This document shows, piece by piece, positions 51,975-60,416 of a stretch of 62,368 bases of DNA. Under the pieces are notes generated by a model. That model did not search any database. It was not told the DNA's origin and saw only the letters and a list, made by a program, of their open reading frames with translations. Source of the stretch: Spirochaetia bacterium (GTDB taxonomy: Bacteria; Spirochaetota; Spirochaetia; CADAEX01); the NCBI GenBank assembly GCA_024402405.1, contig JAKSTW010000005.1:1-62368 (forward strand), read 5' to 3'. The translations under genes and the position numbers were made by a program. The stretch's first letter is position 1. The number at the start of each line of letters is the position of its first letter.

Positions 51975-53420
51975 ATGGATATGGAAAAAGACCTTCCTAT
52001 TCAGGAAATGTACGAAAGAGGAAGAAAAGCTTTCGAATGGATTGAATTCAAGACACAGGAAGAAGTAGATGAAATCGTTGCAGTAGTTGGTTGGCAGTAT
52101 CTCCAGAAGCAGGTTGCTGAAGAAGGTGCTGAACTTGCTTTCACAGGTTCCGGAATGGGCGTTAAGGCTGATAAATACGGAAAAGCTGGAAAAGTAAGAG
52201 GTATCCTCTGGGATATGAAAGGTGCTAAGACTTGTGGAATCATCAAAGAAGACCACATCAGAGGTATCACAACATATGCAAAACCAATGGGAGTTGTTGC
52301 TAACGTTTGTCCTTGTACAAACCCATGTATCACAGCTGCTTTCATCGGTCTTACACTTCTTAAGACAAGAAACGCTATGATCTGCTCACCACACCCAAGA
52401 ACAAAGCTTGCTACAGTTAACGCAGTTAACTGGGGAAGAAAAGCTCTTAAGGCTATTGGTGCTCCAGAGGACCTGTTCCAGGTAATCGCTGAACCATCAA
52501 ACGAGAAGACTGTTGAACTTATGCAGAAGTGTGACTTCGCTGTAGCAACAGGTGGAAAGGCTCTTATCAAAGTTGTACACCTTGCTGGTACACCATCTGT
52601 AACAGTAGGTGCAGGTAACGTAAGAGCAATCATCGACCCATCTGCTGACCTGAAGCATGCAGCTATGTGTGTTGCAGCATCAAAGTGCTACGATAACGCT
52701 ACATCATGTTCTTCTGAGAACGCAGTTTCTATCCATGAGAGCATCTATGAGCCAATGATGGAAGAACTCAAGAAAGTTGGTGGATACCTCCTGGACGATG
52801 CATCAAGAGAGAAACTCAGAGCTGCTATGTGGCCTGATGGACATACTCTTAACAGAGACATCGTTGCAAAACCAGTTCAGACAATCGCTAAGATTGCTGG
52901 AATCTCTGTACCAGAAGGAACAAAGTTCATCATGGTTAAGGGACAGAAGATCGGTCCAGAAGATATGTTCTCTAACGAGAAACTTTCTCTTATCCTCACA
53001 GTATGGACATGGACAGATTTCGAAACAGAAATTGCTACACTCAAGAAGAACCTCTACTTCTCAGGTGTTGGTCACTCATGTGCACTCCATTCAACAAAGC
53101 CAGAGCAGTGGCACAGACTTGCTGAGTTCATCCCTACAGGCCGTGTAAACATCAACATGCCTAACACAGTTGTTAACTCAGGAAGCTGGTTCGCTGGACA
53201 GGAATTCACAACAACAATCGGTTGTGGTACATGGACAGGAAACAGCCACTCTGACAACATCAACTATAGACATTTCATGAATACAACAAGACTTGCTGTT
53301 CCAAGAGCATGGTATGTTGCTACAGATGATGAAGTATTCGGAAAGTATCTTGCTAAGGCAAAAGCTCTTATCGGAGACGACAGAGTTGATATGCCACACA
53401 AGCCAGCTTACCTTGACTGA
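51975..53420 (+). CDS. CoA-acylating aldehyde dehydrogenase (SauS/EutE-like)
   Basis: A 481-aa NAD(P)-dependent enzyme of the family that interconverts an aldehyde and its acyl-CoA. The catalytic Cys is near residue 245 in DNATSCSSENAV; the Glu used by hydrolytic aldehyde dehydrogenases is absent from its usual place, as in the acylating class. Other motifs are GVVANVCPCTNPC, NAMICSPHPR and VTVGAGNVRAII. The closest characterised relatives I recall act on sulfoacetaldehyde, acetaldehyde or similar short aldehydes; the substrate here is not known. AGAGG lies eight bases before ATG 51975. It is the last gene of the operon and ends with a UUCG terminator. Confidence 0.9.
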   Translation: MDMEKDLPIQEMYERGRKAFEWIEFKTQEEVDEIVAVVGWQYLQKQVAEEGAELAFTGSGMGVKADKYGKAGKVRGILWDMKGAKTCGIIKEDHIRGITTYAKPMGVVANVCPCTNPCITAAFIGLTLLKTRNAMICSPHPRTKLATVNAVNWGRKALKAIGAPEDLFQVIAEPSNEKTVELMQKCDFAVATGGKALIKVVHLAGTPSVTVGAGNVRAIIDPSADLKHAAMCVAASKCYDNATSCSSENAVSIHESIYEPMMEELKKVGGYLLDDASREKLRAAMWPDGHTLNRDIVAKPVQTIAKIAGISVPEGTKFIMVKGQKIGPEDMFSNEKLSLILTVWTWTDFETEIATLKKNLYFSGVGHSCALHSTKPEQWHRLAEFIPTGRVNINMPNTVVNSGSWFAGQEFTTTIGCGTWTGNSHSDNINYRHFMNTTRLAVPRAWYVATDDEVFGKYLAKAKALIGDDRVDMPHKPAYLD

Positions 53421-53435
53421 TTTGTGATTTAGCAC

Positions 53436-53463
53436 AAAAAGCTCCCTTCGGGGAGCTTTTTTT
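53436..53463 (+). terminator. Rho-independent terminator of the citrate-synthase-fold operon
   Basis: AAAGCTCCC-TTCG-GGGAGCTTT (53438-53459) with a T-run. The UUCG tetraloop makes it very stable. Confidence 0.96.
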
Positions 53464-53491
53464 ATATCTATATTACTGAAAAGGAAAAAAT

Positions 53492-54193
53492 ATGATTAAA
53501 GCATTGATTTTTGATTTTGTGCAGACACTTGGTGACGCAGCCAGCGGATATAAAGATGGAGAGAAAAATGCCCAGAAAAAACTCATTGAGAAACTGGGGA
53601 TAACTGATACAGAAACATTTATGGAACATTTCCGGGAAATCAGAAAAAAACATTTCTTGGCAGCTGACTTCAACCGCAAGAATCAATGGCTTGAGCTTCA
53701 GGCACTCTACGGAAAAAATCTTGGCGATGAGTTCCTGGACAAGCTGGCTGATGAGTACTGGCAGTTTGTCATTGATGCCATGAAACTTTTCCCTGAAGCT
53801 GAAGAAGTTATTTTAAGCCTTAAGAAAAAATACAAGCTGGGCCTTATCTGCAATTCCCAGCGCGACGGTTCTACCAGAGCTCTCCAGAGTCCTGAGTTTG
53901 AACGTGCGGTAAAATATTTTGACAGCTATATTCTGTCAGGTACTGATGGTATTCCTGCCAAACCGGATCCTGCGCCATTCAATATGATGCTGGAAAACCT
54001 TGGTGTCAAGGCTGAAGAGGCACTGTATGTCGGTGATGACTATAGAGTCGATATTGAGGGTGCCCATGGTGCCGGAATTCCAGTTGTATGGCTGAAGCAC
54101 TATTCTGTAAAGAGAAACTGGCCGGAGAATCCGCTGGATGTACCTGTCATCACAGATCTTAAGCAGTTGGAGCAGCTTGATCTGCTTAAATAA
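53492..54193 (+). CDS. HAD-superfamily hydrolase with altered motif I
   Basis: A 233-aa protein with a helical cap. Motif I reads IFDFVQTLGD: the nucleophile Asp is present, but the second Asp (general acid) is Val. Motif II is ICNSQRD, and IPAKPDPAPF and YVGDDYRVDIEGAHGAG are intact. Loss of the second Asp usually means weak or different catalysis. It lies 29 bases after the operon terminator, with no strong promoter seen. Confidence 0.82.
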   Translation: MIKALIFDFVQTLGDAASGYKDGEKNAQKKLIEKLGITDTETFMEHFREIRKKHFLAADFNRKNQWLELQALYGKNLGDEFLDKLADEYWQFVIDAMKLFPEAEEVILSLKKKYKLGLICNSQRDGSTRALQSPEFERAVKYFDSYILSGTDGIPAKPDPAPFNMMLENLGVKAEEALYVGDDYRVDIEGAHGAGIPVVWLKHYSVKRNWPENPLDVPVITDLKQLEQLDLLK

Positions 54194-54208
54194 GTGTAAT
54201 ATCAAGCC

Positions 54209-54237
54209 TTGACTTGAAATAAAGTGATATGTATCAT
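54209..54237 (+). promoter_or_regulatory. Promoter of the LysR gene
   Basis: TTGACT (54209-54214), 17 bases, TATCAT (54232-54237). The expected start is about five bases before the ATG. Confidence 0.65.
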
Positions 54238-54248
54238 AAATATTAGTT

Positions 54249-55166
54249 ATGAATTTATATCATTTGAAGACATTTTATTACACCGCAAAATTCAGAAGTC
54301 TGACCAGGGCGGCAGAGTATCTGTGCATTACACAGCCTGCCGTCACAAAACAGATAAAGCAGCTTCAGAATGATTATAATCTAAAGTTTCTGGATGTCAT
54401 AGGAAAGAAAGTCATCCTTACTGATGCCGGTCTCAATCTGTTTACTATCGCAGAGCGCATTTTTGACATGGAATCTCAGGCTGAGGCGGCGATCAAAGAT
54501 TTTCAGGAGTATAATAAAGGAAAGATCAGTATTCTTTCTTCTGAAAGTTTCGGATCTTATTACATTCCTCATATCATAAACTGTTTCAGAGAAAAATGGC
54601 CGGAGATATGTATCTCGGTACAGTCTGCAGCCAATATCGACATAATAAATGGCATAGCAGCTCTTAAAGAGGATATCGGATTTATTTCAGCTCCGGTTCA
54701 GAATCCTAAGATTTCTGTATATGAGATCATGGATGATGAGATCGTGCTTATTGCCAATCCGGGATTCAGACTCAGTGACCGAGATACACTGCAGATCCAG
54801 GATCTGGAAGGGTGCGAGCTTATAGTCCATGAACCTGGTTCCATGGTAAGGAAAGTGGTGGATTCTTATCTGAAGAAAAATCATGTCCATGTGAATATTA
54901 AATATGAGATATCAAATAATGAGACCATAAAGAAGATGGTCCAGGATAATATCGGTGTGGCATTTCTGACAAGAAGTATAGTCAGGGATGCGGTTGACTG
55001 CGGTCAGCTTATATCTGTTCCTATTGCTGACAGAAATTTCAGACGCAAATATTATATGGTTTATCACAGTGAGAAATATTTTTCCAAGCCGCTTAAAGAT
55101 TTCAGGGATCTGGTGCTGAAATGGATGGATATATATCCTGCTATCGTAGAAAAAAATGATGATTGA
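54249..55166 (+). CDS. LysR-type transcription regulator
   Basis: A 305-aa DNA-binding regulator. The helix-turn-helix lies at about 18-37 (SLTRAAEYLCITQPAVTKQI) and the effector-binding domain at about 90-290. LysR proteins respond to small metabolites and bind T-N11-A sites near target promoters. It lies downstream of the citrate-synthase-fold operon on the same strand and may control it or the two genes behind it. No ribosome site precedes the ATG. The next gene overlaps its end by 11 bases. Confidence 0.92.
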   Translation: MNLYHLKTFYYTAKFRSLTRAAEYLCITQPAVTKQIKQLQNDYNLKFLDVIGKKVILTDAGLNLFTIAERIFDMESQAEAAIKDFQEYNKGKISILSSESFGSYYIPHIINCFREKWPEICISVQSAANIDIINGIAALKEDIGFISAPVQNPKISVYEIMDDEIVLIANPGFRLSDRDTLQIQDLEGCELIVHEPGSMVRKVVDSYLKKNHVHVNIKYEISNNETIKKMVQDNIGVAFLTRSIVRDAVDCGQLISVPIADRNFRRKYYMVYHSEKYFSKPLKDFRDLVLKWMDIYPAIVEKNDD

Positions 55167-55932
55167 GAATCTTGTTGAAAAAGTGATTCATGCCGGTGAT
55201 TATGCCGCTGATATGCAGCACTGTGTGACCCGTAATTTCAAAGCTGACGGGACAGTGGTCACCGAAGTGGATATGCATATAAATAAGACTCTGGGACAGG
55301 AGATAAGAAAACTTTTTCCGGATGCGAATCTGGTTACGGAAGAAGAAAAGGAGACTTTTGATCCGGACAGAGAATATACATTTGTACTGGATCCGCTGGA
55401 TGGGACAGATGCCTACAGTATGGGAATGCCATGCTGGTGCGTGTCTCTGGGACTGCTGAAGGGCAGTGTACCTGTGGCAGGAATAGTATATGCTCCTACC
55501 TGGGGACTGCGGGGCGGTACGCTTATTTATGCTGATCTGAAAGGGGATGTCAGTCTGAACGGACATCCTGTGGAAAAAATTTGCAAGGATATTCGTGTTC
55601 CGCAGATAATGATTCCATCTTCCATACATCACTACTTCGACTGGAGCTCATTTCCCGGCAAGATAAGGGGAACCGGTTCTGCAGTCATTGGGATAAGTTC
55701 TCTGCTGATACATTCTCAGATCATAGGTGCTGTTATAAACAGATGCTATGTATGGGATATTGCCGCACCTCATGCGATCATAAAACGTCTTGGATTTGAT
55801 CTGGAATATTTTTCCGGAGAATCTGTGGATTATGATAATCTGGTTTACCGTAATAAAATGAAAGATTATCTGATATGCGGAACATCTGATGCTATATCAA
55901 AAATAAGAGAAAATTTTAAGAGGATTTTGTAA
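55156..55932 (+). CDS. Inositol monophosphatase-family protein
   Basis: A 258-aa metal-dependent phosphatase. Motif 1, DPLDGTDAYSMGMPCWCVSLGL, is shown here in part as DPLDGTDAYS; the first metal Glu is in LVTEEEKE. The second motif is VWDIAAPHAI. Substrates in this family include inositol phosphates, 3'-phosphoadenosine phosphate and sugar bisphosphates, so the role is open. It is translated from within the end of the LysR gene and is followed after one base by the flavoprotein gene. Confidence 0.88.
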   Translation: MMIENLVEKVIHAGDYAADMQHCVTRNFKADGTVVTEVDMHINKTLGQEIRKLFPDANLVTEEEKETFDPDREYTFVLDPLDGTDAYSMGMPCWCVSLGLLKGSVPVAGIVYAPTWGLRGGTLIYADLKGDVSLNGHPVEKICKDIRVPQIMIPSSIHHYFDWSSFPGKIRGTGSAVIGISSLLIHSQIIGAVINRCYVWDIAAPHAIIKRLGFDLEYFSGESVDYDNLVYRNKMKDYLICGTSDAISKIRENFKRIL

Positions 55933-55933
55933 C

Positions 55934-57982
55934 ATGGCAAGGGTGAATATTAAAATCAATGGTAAGGATCATTCAGTTCCTGAAGATATGACAATTCTCA
56001 GGGCAGCCGAATCATGCGGATATGAGATACCTTCTTTATGTAATGTTCGTGAGCTTTCCTCATATACCAGTTGTCTTATGTGTGCTGTTAAAATTGATGG
56101 GGGAAAGGGAATTTTCAGACCTGCCTGCCATATGAAAGTTGCAGAAGGACTGAGCGTCATTGTCAGTGGTGATGAAGTTGACCGGGTGAGAAAGACCTGT
56201 ATCAACCTGATCGTTGCAGACCATTGCGGTGACTGTCTGCCACCCTGTGTCAGTACATGTCCTGCCGGTATGCCTGTAAAAGAATTCATGAGCCTGGTGG
56301 CTGATGGGAAGGAACTGGAGGCTGCCGCTCTCATAAGAGAAAAATCACCATTTGCCGGAATCCTGGGAAGAATATGTCCAAGGCCATGCGAGGAAGAATG
56401 CCGCCGCAACAGGGTGGATGAACCTATGGCGATCTGCTATATGAAGCGTTATATCGCTGACTTTGAGCGGAAACATGCCGGAGATGCCATTCTGCCGGAA
56501 AAGTCTGCTCCCACAGGAAAAAAAGTTGCCATAATAGGAGCAGGACCTGCCGGTATGTCTGCTGCATATTATCTGGCATTGGCCGGACATAGTGTCACTG
56601 TATTTGAGGCACATGACAAGTCTGGTGGTATGCTCCGTTATGGAATACCTTTCTACAGGCTTCCTGATGATATTCTGTCTTATGAGTTTGATGCCGTGGA
56701 GAAGCTTGGTGTGGATGTGAAGTATAACACAGCTGTCGGAAAAGATATAAGTGCTGCCGCACTGGCCGCTGATTTTGATGCTGTGCTGATCGCTGCAGGT
56801 GCTCAGGTCCCGACTGCCATGCGCATAGACGGTGAGAATACAGAGGGTGTTTATTCCGGTATTGATTTTCTGGGACGGATCGCAGAGAACAGGCCAGTTG
56901 ATATCGGGTCAAAAGTGCTGGTGGTGGGCGGAGGAAATACTGCCATAGATTCTGCCAGAACAGCTGTGCGGCTGGGTGCGGATGTGACTGTGCTCTACCG
57001 CAGGACCAGGGAAGAGATGCCTGCCAGCAGCTTTGAGATCGATGAGGCTATGGCAGAGGGAGTCGATATCCGATATCTGACAGCACCTTTGGCTGTGGAG
57101 AAAAAGAATGGGATTCTCTCACTCAGATGTATTGAGATGAGATTGGGAGAAGCCGATGCATCTGGCCGAAGAAGTCCTGTTCCGGTGGAAGGTTCTGAGT
57201 TTGAACTTCCGTGTACTGCTGTAATAGGTGCCATAGGTCAGAAAGTCATGGTTCCGTGGGTAAAGGAACTTGGAGTGGAGCTGACAGGACGGGGTACTGT
57301 CCAGACCGATCCTCGTACTCTTATGACCAGCAGACCAGGCATCTTTGCTTCAGGCGACTGTCAGTCAGGCGCTGATATTGCTGTGCGTGCATCTGCTGCC
57401 GGAAGAAAGGCTGCTTTCTCCATAAATCAGTATCTGAAAGGTGAGAGTGTTACTGGTGAGCCGGTTATGTTCAATTCTTCCATGGGCAGCTTGGATGAGG
57501 TGCCTGAAGCGCTCTTTGCTGACAAAGAGAGAGCTTCCAGAGCTCAGATGCCTGTGCTGGGAATGAATGCCAGAAAATCAGGATTTGATGAGATAGAGAC
57601 TGGATTGACCACAGAGATGGCAAGAAGAGAGGCTGCCAGATGTCTCCGGTGCGGATGTGACAAGGCTGATGACTGCCGCCTGAGAAAGTATGCTACAGAG
57701 CTTGGAGCCGACCAGCATTATTTTGACGGTAAGCATAAGGATTATGGTCTGGATGACACTCACAGCGACATCAGGATAGAGACTGGAAAATGCATATCCT
57801 GCAGTGCTTGTGTCAGAGCCTGTGCTGAGATAAAAAAATTCAATATTCTTGCTTTCAATGGCAGAGGATATAAAACCAGGATGCTGCCTCCGTATGGATA
57901 TCCGCTGGCGGATACGGAATGTGATGGCTGCGGTGAGTGTGCCAGAGTGTGTCCTACAGGAGCAATAATAAAGAAGAAATAA
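55934..57982 (+). CDS. GltD-like iron-sulfur flavoprotein with N- and C-terminal ferredoxin domains
   Basis: A 682-aa electron-transfer protein. It has an N-terminal 2Fe-2S domain (1-80; Cys in PSLCNV, TSCLMCAV and PACHM), a NuoG-like cysteine segment HCGDCLPPCVSTC (about 95-115), and a GltD-type Fe-S entry (CPRPCEEEC). FAD-binding (IIGAGPAGMSAAYYLA, about 199-214) and NADPH-binding (VVGGGNTAIDSART, about 330-343) domains follow. Two 4Fe-4S motifs close the protein (CISCSACVRAC, CDGCGECARVC). Such proteins move electrons between NAD(P)H and ferredoxin, or feed hydrogenases and dehydrogenases. The partner is not encoded beside it; a link to the aldehyde dehydrogenase is an inference. Confidence 0.88.
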   Translation: MARVNIKINGKDHSVPEDMTILRAAESCGYEIPSLCNVRELSSYTSCLMCAVKIDGGKGIFRPACHMKVAEGLSVIVSGDEVDRVRKTCINLIVADHCGDCLPPCVSTCPAGMPVKEFMSLVADGKELEAAALIREKSPFAGILGRICPRPCEEECRRNRVDEPMAICYMKRYIADFERKHAGDAILPEKSAPTGKKVAIIGAGPAGMSAAYYLALAGHSVTVFEAHDKSGGMLRYGIPFYRLPDDILSYEFDAVEKLGVDVKYNTAVGKDISAAALAADFDAVLIAAGAQVPTAMRIDGENTEGVYSGIDFLGRIAENRPVDIGSKVLVVGGGNTAIDSARTAVRLGADVTVLYRRTREEMPASSFEIDEAMAEGVDIRYLTAPLAVEKKNGILSLRCIEMRLGEADASGRRSPVPVEGSEFELPCTAVIGAIGQKVMVPWVKELGVELTGRGTVQTDPRTLMTSRPGIFASGDCQSGADIAVRASAAGRKAAFSINQYLKGESVTGEPVMFNSSMGSLDEVPEALFADKERASRAQMPVLGMNARKSGFDEIETGLTTEMARREAARCLRCGCDKADDCRLRKYATELGADQHYFDGKHKDYGLDDTHSDIRIETGKCISCSACVRACAEIKKFNILAFNGRGYKTRMLPPYGYPLADTECDGCGECARVCPTGAIIKKK

Positions 57983-58088
57983 TCTATGATGCAAAAATCT
58001 TTGTTATACTATTTACAAAAATAAAGAAAATTGCTATTCTTTTAGAACTTAATTGTGTAACTATACATTCTATATATGAGGTGAAAAA

Positions 58089-58277
58089 ATGGCTAGAAGA
58101 TGTGATATATGCGGCAAAGGCGTTATGGTCGGAAATAATGTGAGCCATGCACAGAATAAGACAAAAAGAGTATGGAAACCAAATCTGGTTAAAGTAAGAA
58201 GTATTATTTGTGGCAGAGTTATGACACTTAAGATCTGTACTTCATGTCTGAAGAAAGGTTTTATCACAAAAGCCTGA
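58089..58277 (+). CDS. rpmB: Large-subunit ribosomal protein bL28
   Basis: A 62-aa basic protein with the start [11 protein letters not shown], the typical [12 protein letters not shown] and a second CTSC pair; the four cysteines bind zinc. GAGGTG precedes the ATG. It stands alone with a strong terminator. The 106 bases upstream hold a weak promoter-like TTTAGA-17-TACATT (58041-58069). Confidence 0.97.
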   Translation: MARRCDICGKGVMVGNNVSHAQNKTKRVWKPNLVKVRSIICGRVMTLKICTSCLKKGFITKA

Positions 58278-58300
58278 CTTGTTGTCTGTATGCTGTATGA

Positions 58301-58334
58301 AGAGAGGTTTCAGTTATTGGAACCTCTTTTTTTT
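58301..58334 (+). terminator. Rho-independent terminator after rpmB
   Basis: AGAGGTTTC (58303-58311) pairs with GGAACCTCT (58319-58327) and seven T follow. Confidence 0.93.
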
Positions 58335-58374
58335 ATTAGTATATTGTATATTGAGATCATTACAGGAGATATGA

Positions 58375-59358
58375 ATGAGCGACAGAAATCCTCAGTTTAA
58401 TTACCGGCCTCCGCAGTTCAGACTGCCCAAAGGAAAATCCCTTTACAGCATTATTCTGGTGGTTCTGATCATGGGAATACTGGCTACTGGTATCTATCAG
58501 GTGGATCAGCGGGAAGAGTCAGTGATTCTTCTGCTTGGAAAATTCAACAGAATTACAGGTCCTGGACTTCATCTGAAAATGCCTTTTGGCATTGAGAAGA
58601 ACTACAATGTTCCTACCCAGGTGATCCAGAATATGTCTTTCGGTTTCAGGACCAATGAGTACGGAGGTTCTCAGACTAATGATTATCCGCAGGAATCTGT
58701 CATGCTGACCGGAGACCTTAACATTGTTGATGTTGAGTGGATCATCCAGTACAGGATCACAGATCCTAGGGCATGGCTTTTCAATGTGCTGGAGAAAGAG
58801 AAGACCATACGTGATATCTCGCAGTCTACACTTAACATGCTGGTGGGTGACCGTACGATCATGGATGTGATAGGAGAAGAGCGAAACAATATAGAGATCC
58901 AGGGACAGGAGCTTATAAATAATGTCCTTGGAAGTTATAAGCTTGGTATAAATGTCATTGCTGTGAAACTCAGGAATATCGTTCCGCCGCGTGGAGCTGT
59001 GCAGGATGCCTTTGAGGATGTTACCAAAGCCCAGCAGGATATGAACCGTTTTATCAATGAGGGAAAAGAGGCATATAACAACGAGATTCCGAAAGCACGC
59101 GGTCAGGCTGACCAGATCGTTCAGGAAGCTATGGGATATGCAAAAGAAAGGGTCAACAAGGCACAGGGCGATGCTGCCAGATTTGATGCTGTCTATGCTG
59201 AGTATGTCAAAAGCAAGGATATAACCAAGACCAGGCTTTATATTGAGATGATAGAAGATGTATTCAAGGGAGACAAAGCCGGTGATCTTATTGACAGAGA
59301 CCTTGAGAATTTTCTGCCTCTCAAGAATATGCAGCAGAATCCGGGAGGTGCCAGATGA
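58375..59358 (+). CDS. hflK: HflK-type SPFH membrane protein
   Basis: A 327-aa protein with one N-terminal membrane segment (about 22-42) and an SPFH/band-7 domain facing the periplasm, then a long helix. The YQVDQREESVILLLGKF and GPGLHLKMPFGIE motifs are typical. With HflC it forms a cage around the FtsH protease and limits its access to membrane proteins. AGGAG lies six bases before the ATG. It is coupled to hflC by an ATGA overlap. Confidence 0.93.
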   Translation: MSDRNPQFNYRPPQFRLPKGKSLYSIILVVLIMGILATGIYQVDQREESVILLLGKFNRITGPGLHLKMPFGIEKNYNVPTQVIQNMSFGFRTNEYGGSQTNDYPQESVMLTGDLNIVDVEWIIQYRITDPRAWLFNVLEKEKTIRDISQSTLNMLVGDRTIMDVIGEERNNIEIQGQELINNVLGSYKLGINVIAVKLRNIVPPRGAVQDAFEDVTKAQQDMNRFINEGKEAYNNEIPKARGQADQIVQEAMGYAKERVNKAQGDAARFDAVYAEYVKSKDITKTRLYIEMIEDVFKGDKAGDLIDRDLENFLPLKNMQQNPGGAR

Positions 59359-60407
59359 GTGCAGATAAGAAGAAAACTGGAAATACAAAGATCTCTTTTA
59401 TGGTCCTGCTGGTTCTTGTTGTGCTTTTTATTGCCGCAGGTCCATTCTATATTCTTTCTGAGGGTGAGCAGTCAATTGTGGCCAGATTCGGAAAGATCGT
59501 GAAGACAGAATATAATGCCGGACTTAAATTCAAGATACCTGTGATCGATAAGGTGACTAAATATCCTAGCAAGATCCTGGCTTGGGACGGTGAGTCACAG
59601 CGTATTCCGACCAGAGAGAAACTGTTTGTCTGGGTGGATGCTACTGCCAGATGGAAGATCGTGGATCCGGCCAAGTTCTATGCTTCTGTAACAACTATAA
59701 ATGCTGCCCAGGGGCGTCTCAACGAGATCATTGAATCTTCACTCCGCACTGTAATATCACAGAACTTTCTCAGGGAAGTCGTCAGAAATTCCAATATCAT
59801 CAATGAGATATCCCGAGAGTCTGAGCTGATCGTTGAGGGTGAGAATATTGAGGATTCTGTCAGTGAGGATGTTGACAGCGGAATGAAGAAGAATATTATC
59901 CGTGATCCGTCAGGCCAGACACAGACTGTCGTCATATATGATCCTATTGAAATAGGAAGAAATGAGCTTTCTGAGGAGATGCTGGTGGCTGCCAGCAGAC
60001 TGACACCAGAATTTGGTGTGGAGCTTATTGATATCATCCTGAGACAGATAAAGTATTCAGATGACCTGACTGAGAGTGTCTACAGCAGAATGATAAAAGA
60101 CAGGAACCAGATAGCCCAGGCTTATCGTTCTTATGGACAGGGAAAAAAGCTGGAGTGGCTGGGTAAGCTTACAAATGAGCAGATGTCCATTATTTCAGAG
60201 GCCAACAGAAAGGCCAATGAGATCAAGGGACAGGCTGATGCTGAGGCTACTGCTATTTATTCCAAAGCATATTCCAAAGACCCTGAATTCTTTGAGTTCT
60301 GGCGTTCCATGGAAAGTTACAGGCAGACAATTCCTGCATTCAGCAAGGTTTTCTCTACCGGACTTGAGTATTTTAAATATCTTGAGGATAAGACCCCGAG
60401 AAATTAA
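59355..60407 (+). CDS. hflC: HflC-type SPFH membrane protein
   Basis: A 350-aa partner of HflK. The N-terminal membrane segment (about 15-35) is followed by YILSEGEQSIVARFGKI and the SPFH core. An acidic insert at about 160-190 (EDSVSEDVDSG) is extra. A coiled-coil helix with ANRKANEIKGQADAEA follows. It overlaps hflK and precedes the methyltransferase gene by nine bases. Confidence 0.93.
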   Translation: MSADKKKTGNTKISFMVLLVLVVLFIAAGPFYILSEGEQSIVARFGKIVKTEYNAGLKFKIPVIDKVTKYPSKILAWDGESQRIPTREKLFVWVDATARWKIVDPAKFYASVTTINAAQGRLNEIIESSLRTVISQNFLREVVRNSNIINEISRESELIVEGENIEDSVSEDVDSGMKKNIIRDPSGQTQTVVIYDPIEIGRNELSEEMLVAASRLTPEFGVELIDIILRQIKYSDDLTESVYSRMIKDRNQIAQAYRSYGQGKKLEWLGKLTNEQMSIISEANRKANEIKGQADAEATAIYSKAYSKDPEFFEFWRSMESYRQTIPAFSKVFSTGLEYFKYLEDKTPRN

Positions 60408-60416
60408 GGAGCAAAT

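Noticed and set aside
52001-52633. Open frame of 210 codons on the minus strand
   Set aside because: It is antisense to the aldehyde dehydrogenase gene, whose narrow codon choice produces long shadow frames.
49867-53420. Recent horizontal transfer of the operon because of its different codon use
   Set aside because: The bias is toward a narrow set of codons, as in highly expressed native genes, and the window shows no mobile element, repeat or tRNA scar around it.
58519-59388. Open frame of 289 codons on the minus strand
   Set aside because: Antisense to hflK; no start signal, no family, and hflK is beyond doubt.
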